In this document: positions 14,998 to 23,312 of the stretch, in pieces
Numbering within the stretch: position 1 is the first letter of the stretch
How the letters are laid out: each line of letters opens with the position of its first letter
Origin: Bacteroidales bacterium
GTDB taxonomy: Bacteria > Bacteroidota > Bacteroidia > Bacteroidales > Marinilabiliaceae
Length of the DNA: 31,562 bases
Reading direction: 5' to 3'
Assembly (NCBI GenBank): GCA_900766825.1
Contig: CAAFWU010000023.1
Location: forward strand, 1-31,562
The notes under the pieces: model-generated
Told to the model about the DNA's origin: nothing
What the model saw: only the letters and a program-made list of their open reading frames with translations
The model's database searches: none
Program-made: the position numbers and the translations under genes

Positions 14998-17393
14998 TTA
15001 TTGGGATTGGGCAGGGGGGATAAAATGTCCTCGGGGTGCTCAACGTGCTTGCCATTCTCCTTGTGGTCGCATACCATGAGTTGGAAGGCTGGAGCATAGG
15101 CACCCAATGTGTTGCTGAGCGATGGTATTAGGGAGTCGGCAGCGGCGTAGCGAACGAAGAGAGGGTCCGCCACCATGTAGCTGAAGAGTGTAACATGGTT
15201 TTTGGCAGCCAAGGCTTTGGCGGGGTAGAAGATGGAATCGTGACCAGCGACCTCGAAAATGGTGTGGCTGGAAGATGTTATTTGCAAGTCGGCTTGGGTA
15301 TCGAAGTCTACACTGACAACCTGATGGCTGACGTGAGCACCCGTGGGTTTTATCTGCCCAGGGCTTGTGCTTAAGTTGTAGACATTGCTTAGAACCACAT
15401 TTGCCAATGCCTTGCCGTTTTCTGCCATGCGGTCGAATGGTTGAGAGGGCCGATGCTCAGATGTTTGGGGTTCGGATTGGGTCGCATGTTGTTTTTGTGA
15501 GCCGAGCATAGAGCTGTGGCAGAGGTCGCCAAAGCCGAGTTGCATTGTGCTGACAATGTGAACATTGGGGTCGTTGAGGCCAAAGACCACGTCGGACTGA
15601 GCAATGCGCAACTTTCCCATGTTGTTCCAAGGTTCTTTGCTGGAGGGAGCCACGGGGAGCTGGAGGAGCACAATGGGCAGGTTGGGGTTGTGGAGCGTAT
15701 GGCGGAGCGACTGGAGCACATAGGGTAGCGTTGTGCGCATTTCATTGCCATCGTAGCCAAGGAAGGCGTCGGTCTCACCAAAGCTGCCAATAACGCCTCG
15801 GCATTCGGTGGTGACCAATGGAGCCACGAGACCGTTGAAGGCAGCCGAAGGGAGAGAGTGATTGAACCGACCGAAGTGTAAATACTTGGTCATGAAGTCG
15901 TTTGGTGGCAAGCCGAAGGTGCGGAGCTTATTGTTTTCAATGTTGGCCACCATGCACCACCGCCACTGGCCATCGAGCGAGACCTCTTTTTGTTTTGCCG
16001 ACTGACATACCAAGTTTATGCGGTTGCGATCGAGATAACTTTCGGCTTTAGACTCCAGTTCGGTGTTGTTTTGTGAGGGGAAGTTGAAGGCGCCGCGGAT
16101 GTCGATGGGCTCGTCCTTAGTGACTACACGCATGGCCAAAAATAGGTCGGTATCGGCCAATACGCCATTGGGGATAAGGTACTTGAGCCCCGAAAGATTG
16201 TCGGGCTGAGGCATAAGGCGGACCTGATTGGCATAGAGGATTACGGAGCCGGAGACATAGCCCAAATTGACTGTGACAGGTTTGCCAACCCAATCGTTGG
16301 GAACCTTAATGTTCTTTACAAACCAAGCTACGCCGTCGGAATTGAAGGGTGTGGGTTGGTCAAAGGGGGTGGAGGGTTGTGAGTTAGCCTCGCTGGGGGC
16401 GATAGAGGATGAGGAGAGATGGGTGGGCACCCTATGTCCGCTATGCTTGGGTAGGTTGACCACAGCCCAGTCGTTCAAATTGGGGCAGGTGATGTTTATG
16501 AACTGATCGTAGATGCTCATTTCGTAGAGCAAATCGAGGCCATGGTCGGTCTCGGCGGGCTGATAGGGAAGTGTTGCGAGCCACTCTTCGTATTGTGCCC
16601 TACCCTCTTTATAGTCAGCAATTTGCTGAGCTATGGCATTGCCATTGGGCATGGAGGGTATGATATGGTCGTCGACCCAAGAGATGCAAGGAGCGTCTTC
16701 GCACACGGCCTGCACAATGCCAATGGGAATTTGCAAGCTGTCTTGAAGCTGACGTGCAAAGTGCAGAGCCACAGGGCTTACGCCCATCATGTTGGATGTT
16801 GGGAACCGCCATTTGCGGGTTTCGCAGTGGGGCGATGATATGTGCTGAACGAAGAAGCGTATTAGGGAGTCGGCGACCACAGTGCTGGAGTCGGAGGGGG
16901 AAACACTGGGGGTTGAGGCATCTGAGGCACAAGTTGTTAGGTTGCTAAACCAGAGGTCTCGTGTAATCTCCTCGTACTTGGGCATGAGGGCGGCTTGACC
17001 AGCGGCCACCCAGACCTCGCCCACCAGAACGTTGGCGAAGATGAGGGTGAAGTCGCCCGACTCAACGGTTATCTTGTGGTCGTTGCAGTCGGCCTCGGGG
17101 GTGCTGATATGAGCAAGCCATGTGCTGTCGGTTTGTGCGGAGGCGAAGACCGAGTAGCCCCAATCTGTTGTTACCTTGACACGGCTGCCAGGCAGAGCAC
17201 GCCCCGATATGGTTACTGTTGTTTGCTGCTGCAGCACAGCACCATCGGTTAGGGGTGGGTTAACACTGAGCAGACCACTCTGGTTGCACCCTGTGGAAAA
17301 GAGTGCGAGCAGCGGGAGTGAGAGAGCCGCTGCGGCACCGAACACGCTTAGTGTGAATCGGTTGCAGATATGTTTAAAAGAGAAGAGGCGCAC
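14994..17393 (-). CDS. Sialate O-acetylesterase-like lipoprotein with altered catalytic Ser
   Basis: A 799-aa exported protein. The N-terminus is a signal peptide (hydrophobic about 14-34) with a possible lipobox ending at C36. Next comes the layout of sialate O-acetylesterases: a beta-sandwich start ('PPLTDGAVLQQQTTVTISGRALPGS', about 46-70), then 'NVLVGEVWVAAGQAAL' (121-136), which aligns with the family's 'DVLVGEVWLCSGQSNM'. The Ser nucleophile and following Asn are both Ala here (A134, A135). Later blocks are recognisable: 'CRGVIGSFGETDAFLGY' (family 'kGviWYQGEsN') and 'FGDLCHSS', a DxxH-like motif. The family is normally about 480-690 aa. It may be a non-catalytic glycan-binding derivative. 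It is the first gene of the coupled operon with the two ABC subunits. Confidence 0.72.
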   Translation of the reverse strand: MRLFSFKHICNRFTLSVFGAAAALSLPLLALFSTGCNQSGLLSVNPPLTDGAVLQQQTTVTISGRALPGSRVKVTTDWGYSVFASAQTDSTWLAHISTPEADCNDHKITVESGDFTLIFANVLVGEVWVAAGQAALMPKYEEITRDLWFSNLTTCASDASTPSVSPSDSSTVVADSLIRFFVQHISSPHCETRKWRFPTSNMMGVSPVALHFARQLQDSLQIPIGIVQAVCEDAPCISWVDDHIIPSMPNGNAIAQQIADYKEGRAQYEEWLATLPYQPAETDHGLDLLYEMSIYDQFINITCPNLNDWAVVNLPKHSGHRVPTHLSSSSIAPSEANSQPSTPFDQPTPFNSDGVAWFVKNIKVPNDWVGKPVTVNLGYVSGSVILYANQVRLMPQPDNLSGLKYLIPNGVLADTDLFLAMRVVTKDEPIDIRGAFNFPSQNNTELESKAESYLDRNRINLVCQSAKQKEVSLDGQWRWCMVANIENNKLRTFGLPPNDFMTKYLHFGRFNHSLPSAAFNGLVAPLVTTECRGVIGSFGETDAFLGYDGNEMRTTLPYVLQSLRHTLHNPNLPIVLLQLPVAPSSKEPWNNMGKLRIAQSDVVFGLNDPNVHIVSTMQLGFGDLCHSSMLGSQKQHATQSEPQTSEHRPSQPFDRMAENGKALANVVLSNVYNLSTSPGQIKPTGAHVSHQVVSVDFDTQADLQITSSSHTIFEVAGHDSIFYPAKALAAKNHVTLFSYMVADPLFVRYAAADSLIPSLSNTLGAYAPAFQLMVCDHKENGKHVEHPEDILSPLPNPNK

Positions 17394-17490
17394 AGTTGGG
17401 ATGACAGTTTTTGGTTATCGTATTTTGGTTTTTCTCTAACGAGGGGGGGGGAGGGGAAAGCAAATGTGCGAAAGCCTAAAGTGGAGAAAA

Positions 17491-17544
17491 TCACTCAACG
17501 TCAGGTGGGGACCGAATGGGTCGTAAAGCCATGACGTTGAGTGA
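17491..17544 (-). terminator. Terminator after mrp
   Basis: TCACTCAACGTCA (17491-17503) and TGACGTTGAGTGA (17532-17544) form a perfect 13-bp stem around a 28-nt loop. On the minus strand the stem is followed by TTTTC. It sits 16 bp after the mrp stop and separates the holB-mrp cluster from the lipoprotein/ABC operon. Confidence 0.75.
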
Positions 17545-17559
17545 GTTAAGCTAAATGGG

Positions 17560-18630
17560 TTACGCTTGTGTGGTTATGGCCACCACGTGCTGAGCCAGTT
17601 GCGCAAAGGCCTGCCCCTGAGGCGTTGTGGGATCCAGAGCGGCTGGGGAGCCAGCATCGCCACACTCGCGGATGGCCTGAACAATGGGAATCTGACCGAG
17701 CAGAGGCACACCCATCTCGTCGGCCAAATTCTTGGCACCGTCGCGACCAAAGATGAAGTATTTGTTGTTAGGCAACTCCTCGGGTGTGAACCAAGCCATG
17801 TTCTCTACAATGCCGAGCACGGGAACCTGAACCTTGGGGTCGAGGAAGAGGTCGATGCCCTTGCGAGCGTCGGCCAGCGCCACCTTTTGGGGGGTGGAGA
17901 CAATGATGGCACCCGTGAGGTTGATGAGTCCCACAATGGAAATCTGGATGTCCGAAGTGCCAGGGGGCATGTCGATGAGCAGATAGTCCAGCTGACCCCA
18001 ATCGCCCTCGGTCACAAGTTGCTTGATGGCATTGGTGGCCATGGCACCGCGCCAAGCCACAGCTTTGTTGGGGTCCACGAAGAAACCAATGCTGAGCATT
18101 TTGATGCCATAGTTCTCGATGGGGGCAATGAGTTCGTTGCCAGGGGTGCTGTTGTCGGAGAGCACGGGTCGCTCATTTTCGGTGCCTAACATAATGGGCA
18201 CCGAGGGACCGAAGATGTCGGCATCGAGCAGACCAACCTTAAATCCCGCTTGAGCCAGAGCAATGGCCAAGTTGGTGGTTACGGTGGACTTGCCCACGCC
18301 ACCTTTGCCAGAGGCCACGGCAATGACGTTGCGGACCTCGGGGAGCACGGGCTTCTCGGGAGCCTTGGCACGCTGGCGGATCTTGACAAAGATGTTGCCA
18401 TCGATCTCCACATCGGGACCGAGGTGGTCCTTGATGGCCTGGGCGGCCTTTTGTTTTATGGAGTCGACAAGGGGGTCGTTGGGCCTATCGAAGATGAGGG
18501 AGAAGCTGACCCTGTTGCCATTGATTCGTATGTCGTCCTCAACCATGCCGAGTTCCACAATGTTCTGTTTCTTCTCGGGGTGGATGACGGTGCTAAGAGC
18601 CTGAGTTACAAGAGCTGGATAGAAAGCCAT
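17560..18630 (-). CDS. mrp: Mrp/NBP35-type P-loop ATPase (Fe-S carrier family), no CxxC
   Basis: A 356-aa member of the Mrp/ApbC family, which binds and transfers Fe-S clusters in the cytosol. The N-terminal ~90 residues are a MIP18/DUF59-like domain ('MVEDDIRINGNRVSFSL'). The deviant Walker A is 'GKGGVGKSTVTTNLA', with 'LLDADIFGPSVPIMLG' and 'DYLLIDMPPGTSD' downstream. In classical Mrp proteins a CxxC pair follows 'enMs.f.C..C'. Here the equivalent reads 'ENMAWFTPEELPNNKYFIFG', with no Cys pair, a form I associate with Bacteroidales. The frame is open to a TTG at 18648 inside trmB, but the ATG at 18630 gives the family-like start 'MAFYPALVTQAL', 4 bp after the trmB stop. Confidence 0.92.
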   Translation of the reverse strand: MAFYPALVTQALSTVIHPEKKQNIVELGMVEDDIRINGNRVSFSLIFDRPNDPLVDSIKQKAAQAIKDHLGPDVEIDGNIFVKIRQRAKAPEKPVLPEVRNVIAVASGKGGVGKSTVTTNLAIALAQAGFKVGLLDADIFGPSVPIMLGTENERPVLSDNSTPGNELIAPIENYGIKMLSIGFFVDPNKAVAWRGAMATNAIKQLVTEGDWGQLDYLLIDMPPGTSDIQISIVGLINLTGAIIVSTPQKVALADARKGIDLFLDPKVQVPVLGIVENMAWFTPEELPNNKYFIFGRDGAKNLADEMGVPLLGQIPIVQAIRECGDAGSPAALDPTTPQGQAFAQLAQHVVAITTQA

Positions 18631-18634
18631 GATG

Positions 18635-19405
18635 TTAGTTGCGTTCAATTATGCGGACCGAACGGCCCACGTTGTGGTAGTTGTCGTGCTCAATTTCCAC
18701 GTTTGGTTCCACAAGGGTTTGTGTGGCGGGAATGGCAAAGCGGATGTATTTGATGGAGAGTCCGGCATCAATCCACTTCTGTTCATAGTATGTGCGGATG
18801 CTCATGGCCACCGAGTCCAAGGGTGCTGGCTGAGCCTCGTAGAGGTTATCGGTGCAGGCCTGCGGGGTGATGTTGTTGGCCTCGAGCATGGCAGTGGTAT
18901 AGGCAAAGAGGAATGGGCTGTCGGTCTTAAGATGCAGAGCGCCAGCGGGGTTGAGGAAAGAGCGGTATCGCTGGAGCATGAGGGTGCCCACAAGACGTTT
19001 GCGCACCTTGTTCATTTGGGGGTCGGGGAAAGTTACCCAGATTTGGTCCACCTCGTTTTGGTCGAAGAAGCACTCGATGAACTCGATGCGCGTGCGGATG
19101 AAGGCCACGTTTGTTAGCCCCTCGTTGACGGCCTGTGTGGCGCCGGCGTGCATGCGGGCGCCCTTGATGTCCACACCAATATAGTTGACGTTTGGGAAAG
19201 CCCTTGCCAGCCCCACAGCGTACTCGCCGCGCCCGCACCCGAGTTCCACAACAATGGGGTTATTGTTGCCGAACCAGCTGTGCCACTGCCCTTTCATGTG
19301 GTGAGGGTGAGGCACGCCCTCGGTCATGAGGTCGGCAAAGTCGGCTTCGAAGACGTGGCGATAGCTGGCCATGTCGGCGAACTTTTTGAGTTTGTTTTTG
19401 CCCAT
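18635..19405 (-). CDS. trmB: tRNA (guanine-N7-)-methyltransferase
   Basis: Methylates G46 of tRNA using S-adenosylmethionine. It is 256 aa. The SAM-binding motif is 'VELGCGRGEYAVGLARAFP', followed by 'YIGVDIKGARMHAG'. The TrmB-specific block 'IWVTFPDPQMNKVRKRLV' (family 'fPDPW.KkrH.KRRl') and 'LHLKTDSPFLFAY' are clear. The C-terminal portion has 'YYEQKWIDAGLSIKYIRF', the usual 'yE.kf...G..i....' end. The start is the ATG at 19405. It lies 18 bp after gldH and just before mrp in a tightly packed operon. Confidence 0.95.
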   Translation of the reverse strand: MGKNKLKKFADMASYRHVFEADFADLMTEGVPHPHHMKGQWHSWFGNNNPIVVELGCGRGEYAVGLARAFPNVNYIGVDIKGARMHAGATQAVNEGLTNVAFIRTRIEFIECFFDQNEVDQIWVTFPDPQMNKVRKRLVGTLMLQRYRSFLNPAGALHLKTDSPFLFAYTTAMLEANNITPQACTDNLYEAQPAPLDSVAMSIRTYYEQKWIDAGLSIKYIRFAIPATQTLVEPNVEIEHDNYHNVGRSVRIIERN

Positions 19406-19423
19406 GATGGGAGAGGGAGAAAG

Positions 19424-19900
19424 CTATTGATTATGAATTTGACTGCGTTCGATGAGCAGGCCCACGTTCTGAATGCCTTCGAGTTGGTCGGCACGCATGC
19501 CGTGCACGATGCGGAAGGTGTAGGGGCCAGACTGAATGAATTGACACCCAAGCTTATAGGGGCACTTCTCGGTGTAGAGGGAACCCCATCCGCCGCCGCG
19601 CCAGGTGCCATCGGGGTCGGCCAGAAGGCACTCGAGGGTGTCGCGCTGCATGTGCCCGTCGGGGGCCACAATGTCCACAAAGAGCCAGAGGTTGGAGTAG
19701 GCGTAGTCGTTGTTGTTCCTAACCTGAAAATAGATGTCGTAGGCCACGGTGGTGTCCTGAATCTCGGTGCGGAAGACAGCCAACGAGTCGGCGGGCCACC
19801 CCCCTTGGGGCATGGTCACGAACTGGTCGTAGACCACATTGGTGGAGCATGAGCAGAGGGCCAGGAGTGCGGCCATTATGGAAATAAGATACTTTGCCAT
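19424..19900 (-). CDS. gldH: Gliding motility lipoprotein GldH
   Basis: A 158-aa outer-membrane lipoprotein of the GldH family. It was named for gliding in Flavobacterium but is conserved in non-gliding Bacteroidales, where its role is unclear. The ATG at 19900 gives the signal peptide 'MAKYLISIMAALLALCSC' with C18 as the likely lipidated Cys. A TTG at 19906 is also in frame but unlikely. Family traits are 'VVYDQFVTMPQGGWPADSLAVF' after the signal, 'YDIYFQVRNNNDYAYSNLWLFVDI' and 'GGWGSLYTEKCPYKLGCQF'. The start is 12 bp after the ricT stop. Confidence 0.9.
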   Translation of the reverse strand: MAKYLISIMAALLALCSCSTNVVYDQFVTMPQGGWPADSLAVFRTEIQDTTVAYDIYFQVRNNNDYAYSNLWLFVDIVAPDGHMQRDTLECLLADPDGTWRGGGWGSLYTEKCPYKLGCQFIQSGPYTFRIVHGMRADQLEGIQNVGLLIERSQIHNQ

Positions 19901-19912
19901 GATCAAAACACT

Positions 19913-21793
19913 CTACTGCTGATCCCTACCATTGTTGTTTACAGTACCATCCTGAGGTCTCTGCTGCTGAGGTTGCTGAGCCTGAGGCTGTTGGGGCTGC
20001 TGCTGAGTGCTGCGCTGGTCGCCTCTTTGGTCTCCTCTTTGGTCGCGATTTTGGTCGCGATTGGGACGACCGTTTTGTCCGCTGCGCTGGTTGTCGCGTT
20101 GGTTTTCTCGTTGGTTGTCACGCTGACCATTGCGTTGGCCATTGTTTCTATTGCCGTCACGCTGTTCGTCTCTTTGACCGTCACGCTGGTTATTGCGCTG
20201 ATTGTCACGCTGATTATCTCGGCGGTTGTCGTTACGGTTGTCGTTGCGGTTGTTGCGGTTATCGTTTCGCCTCATGCCGCCATGCTGATTGTTCTGCTCG
20301 GGCTGGCTATTGGCGTTTGGACCGTTCTGCTGAGGGTTCTGAGCGTTCTGACCATTGGGGTTTTGGCGACCTTGCTGACGGTTTTGGGCGTTGGGGTTGT
20401 TGTCCCTATTCTCCCTATTGTCTCTGTTGTCTCTACCCGAACGCTGCTGGTTGGCTGGACCTCGGTCTTGGCGCATATTGCGGTTGCCCTGACGGTCGTT
20501 TTGGCGATCGTTTTGGCCCTGACGGTTGTCGCGGTTGTCGCTCTGTCGGTCGTTGTTGCGACCCCTATCACGGTCACGTCCGCGATCACGATCTCTGTCA
20601 CGGTCTCTGTCACGGTCACGTCCGCCGCGGCGTCGTCCGCCATCTTTTTGGTCGAAGCGGGTGAGGTCCTCGTCGAGTTCGACCACGCTGGAGAAGTTAT
20701 CCTCCTCGTTGGCCACCGACTTTTGCAGCGAACCGATGGTATCGGGTTTCTTGCCCTCGGCATTCATCTGCTGGATCTCGGCCACGTGCGAAGCCTCAAC
20801 GGCCACAATGTTGTTGGGCGAGTCCTTTTGTGTGGAGTACCACATGAGGTGGGCAAAGATGTCGTATTTGAAGAAGTAGTAGGTTCCCTCCTGCGTCTCG
20901 AGAGGTTTGTCGGTTGGGGGGAAACTCTTCATGGCATCGAGGTAGGCAGCGAGCTCGAAGTTTAGGCAGCACTTGAGTTTGCCACACTGACCGGCCAACT
21001 TAACGGGGTTGAGAGAGAGGTCCTGAACACGAGCCGAGTGGGTGGATACGGAGACGAAACTTGTCATCCAGGAGGCGCAGCACATCTCTCGTCCGCAGGG
21101 ACCTATGCCGCCAATGCGCCCAGCCTCTTGTCGGGCACCAATCTGCTTCATCTCGATGCGGACGCGGAAACGGTCGGCCAGCACCTTGATGAGTTCGCGG
21201 AAGTCGACACGCTCGTCGGCAATGTAGTAGAAGATGGCTTTGGTTCGGTCGCCTTGGTACTCTACGTCGCCAATTTTCATGTCCAGCATGAGGTCCTGAG
21301 CAATCTGTCGGGCCTCGAACATGGTCTGCTGCTCAAGTCCTTTGGCCTCTTCCCACTTCTCGAGGTCGGTGGGTCGGGCAATGCGATAGACGCGTTTGAA
21401 CTCGTAGGTGTCTGGGTTGACGTGGTTTTTGTGCATCTGGAGGTAGACCAGACGACCGAGGAGAGTGACCACGCCGATGTCGTGGCCAGGCGAGGCCTCT
21501 ACGGCCACCATGTCGCCCGCTTTGAGGGCTATGCCGGTAGAGTTGCGGTAGTAGGCCTTGCGGGTGTTCTTGAATTGCACCTCGACGAGGTCGGATGCGT
21601 TGGGTGGGGTGGGCAGGTCGGCCAGCCAGTCGTAGGTGTGCAGTTTGCCACCGCGCACGGCACGTGTGCCACAGCAACTGGTGGGTTGCTCGGGGCGGTA
21701 GCTGATTTCGGGAATAAGAGCTTCGGTCTGTCCCTCATCGGGTTTGAGATCAGGAATCTGGTCGTCGGCTCTTTTTATTTCGTCTTCGCTCAT
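19913..21793 (-). CDS. ricT: RicT/PSP1-domain protein with Arg/Asp/Asn/Gln-rich tail
   Basis: A member of the RicT (YaaT) / PSP1 C-terminal-domain family. In Bacillus, RicT works with RicA and RicF in an Fe-S-bearing complex that modulates RNase Y processing. The conserved core is about 65-345 of 626 residues: 'VEVQFKNTRKAYYRN', 'DMVAVEASPGHDIGVVTLLGRLV', 'QIGARQEAGRIGGIGPCGREMCCASW' (C233, C238, C239) and 'LAGQCGKLKCCLNFEL' (C270, C275, C276), plus an N-terminal C40-C41. From about 386 to the end there are roughly 240 residues made almost only of Arg, Asp, Asn, Gln and Gly, beginning with a run of RD dipeptides. The start is the ATG at 21793. It lies between holB and gldH. Confidence 0.9.
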   Translation of the reverse strand: MSEDEIKRADDQIPDLKPDEGQTEALIPEISYRPEQPTSCCGTRAVRGGKLHTYDWLADLPTPPNASDLVEVQFKNTRKAYYRNSTGIALKAGDMVAVEASPGHDIGVVTLLGRLVYLQMHKNHVNPDTYEFKRVYRIARPTDLEKWEEAKGLEQQTMFEARQIAQDLMLDMKIGDVEYQGDRTKAIFYYIADERVDFRELIKVLADRFRVRIEMKQIGARQEAGRIGGIGPCGREMCCASWMTSFVSVSTHSARVQDLSLNPVKLAGQCGKLKCCLNFELAAYLDAMKSFPPTDKPLETQEGTYYFFKYDIFAHLMWYSTQKDSPNNIVAVEASHVAEIQQMNAEGKKPDTIGSLQKSVANEEDNFSSVVELDEDLTRFDQKDGGRRRGGRDRDRDRDRDRDRGRDRDRGRNNDRQSDNRDNRQGQNDRQNDRQGNRNMRQDRGPANQQRSGRDNRDNRENRDNNPNAQNRQQGRQNPNGQNAQNPQQNGPNANSQPEQNNQHGGMRRNDNRNNRNDNRNDNRRDNQRDNQRNNQRDGQRDEQRDGNRNNGQRNGQRDNQRENQRDNQRSGQNGRPNRDQNRDQRGDQRGDQRSTQQQPQQPQAQQPQQQRPQDGTVNNNGRDQQ

Positions 21794-21920
21794 CGATCAA
21801 TGGGTATATGGGGTATATGAAGAGGGGGCGGGGCCAAACATACGGGGGTGTATGATGGGGATGCCGACCCCAGAGTGTGCGTTTTATTTGATGGGTATAT
21901 GTTGACCAAAGGGGGGGGGA

Positions 21921-23096
21921 TTAAACCTGAGGTCTTTGGCTATTGCGGATAAGGGCGGTGAGTTGCAAAATCATTGTTTTGCAAACCATTTTGAGGTTGG
22001 CGTTTTGGTCCACCTTGGCCAGGGTGTCGTTCATTAGTTCGGCCAGTTGCTCAACGTTGTTCACGTGAACAAAGGGGGCGAACTTGGTAAGGAAGGTCTC
22101 CTCGTCTTCGGTGAGGAAGTTGAGTTTGGGCACTCCGAGGTTCATGATGAAGCTCTCGCGGATGAGGTGCTGGCTGTAGAGAATGCAGGCTTTGACCCTC
22201 TCACGGGGCAGGGCACGGAAGTCGTCGGCCAGTTTGTTCATGGCCACCACGTCTCTTTTCCAAGCGGCACGCATCATGCCTTTGAAGATCTCGAGGTACT
22301 GGGCGTTGTTCTGAGCCCCCTCGTGGAGGCGGATGGCGGAGACATAGCTGCCTTGGGCGATGTGGGCGAGGCGTTGGGCCTCGTCGGTGAGCAGGTGGAG
22401 TCGGTCGCGAAGGGCGGTCACCATATCGGGCTCGGCAATGGGGGGGACGTTGCAGACCTGAGTTCGGCTCATTATGGTGGGCAGAATGGCTGCAGGGTTG
22501 TCGCTCACGAGGAGGAAGAGGGTGTCGGTGGGTGGCTCCTCGAGAATTTTGAGGAGGCTGTTGCTTGTGGCCTCGTTCATGAGCTCTGGTTTCCAGAGTA
22601 TGAGGATCTGCTTCTGTGCCTCGTAGGGTTTGAGGCTGAGCTTGGTGTGAACGGTAGCGGCGGCGTCTTTGGCAATAAGAGCCTGTTTGTTTACGTTGGC
22701 TTCGGCCGATGAGGTGCGCGATTGGGCACTTTGGGTCATGGCGTTGGTCCAGTCGTCGAGGCCGAAATAGGGTTTGTTTTCAACCAATTGGCGCCACTGG
22801 GGCAGGTAGGTGTCGGTGTCGTCGGATTGTCCCAGCTTGACTATGGGGAAGACGTAGTGGACGTCAGGGTGCACGAGTTTCTGAATCTTCTTGCAGGCGG
22901 GGCATTGACCGCAGGCGTCGCCATTGTCCTTGGGGCCAGTGCAGTCGATGTACTGAGCCAAGGCGAGGGCCAAGGGGAGGGCTCCAGAGCCTTCTCGTCC
23001 CTGAAGGAGCAAGGCGTGGGGCATACGCTGCTCGGTCACCAAGGTGCGGAGGCGCTCCTTGACGTTGTCTTGACCTATGACGTCGGCAAATTTCAT
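21921..23096 (-). CDS. holB: DNA polymerase III delta' subunit
   Basis: A clamp-loader subunit of the replicative polymerase, 391 aa. The AAA+ N-terminal domain begins 'MKFADVIGQDNVKERLRTLV', the typical delta' opening. The P-loop position reads 'GREGSGALPLA', lacking the Lys-Ser/Thr, so ATP binding is not expected, as in other delta' proteins. A zinc module follows: C52 and then C62, C65, C68 in 'CGQCPACKK'. 'KPYEAQKQILILWKPELMNEATSNSLLKILEEPP' carries the sensor region, and 'MSRTQV' marks the SRC-like motif (here SRT). It is the first gene of the holB-ricT-gldH-trmB-mrp run. A run of nine G (plus strand) sits one base past its stop. Confidence 0.9.
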   Translation of the reverse strand: MKFADVIGQDNVKERLRTLVTEQRMPHALLLQGREGSGALPLALALAQYIDCTGPKDNGDACGQCPACKKIQKLVHPDVHYVFPIVKLGQSDDTDTYLPQWRQLVENKPYFGLDDWTNAMTQSAQSRTSSAEANVNKQALIAKDAAATVHTKLSLKPYEAQKQILILWKPELMNEATSNSLLKILEEPPTDTLFLLVSDNPAAILPTIMSRTQVCNVPPIAEPDMVTALRDRLHLLTDEAQRLAHIAQGSYVSAIRLHEGAQNNAQYLEIFKGMMRAAWKRDVVAMNKLADDFRALPRERVKACILYSQHLIRESFIMNLGVPKLNFLTEDEETFLTKFAPFVHVNNVEQLAELMNDTLAKVDQNANLKMVCKTMILQLTALIRNSQRPQV

Positions 23097-23302
23097 ATCC
23101 CTTTGACCTTTGTTGTTCGCTCGTTGTGTTTAGCTCGGGGCCGCGTAATAAATATTAACCTTGGGGTGGCGAAATATTAATAAGTTGCCCATAAGAGCTA
23201 AAAATATGTCAAAGGTAATAAATTCAATCGTGCTAACCGCTATTTTAGCGAAATTTGCAATTGCAAGACCGCACAGATGGTTGCGGAACGCAAGGAAAAA
23301 AG

Positions 23303-23308
23303 AGGAGG
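23303..23308 (+). promoter_or_regulatory. Shine-Dalgarno AGGAGG deciding the radical SAM start
   Basis: AGGAGG lies four bases before the ATG at 23313, unusual in this largely SD-poor window. It favours 23313 over the upstream in-frame ATG at 23277. Confidence 0.6.
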
Positions 23309-23312
23309 AACA

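Noticed and set aside
19973..20965. A 330-codon plus-strand frame looking like a hydrophobic membrane protein (Val/Leu/Ile/Ala-rich)
   Set aside because: It is the reverse reading of the RDNQ-rich tail of RicT. The hydrophobic composition follows from complementing those codons.
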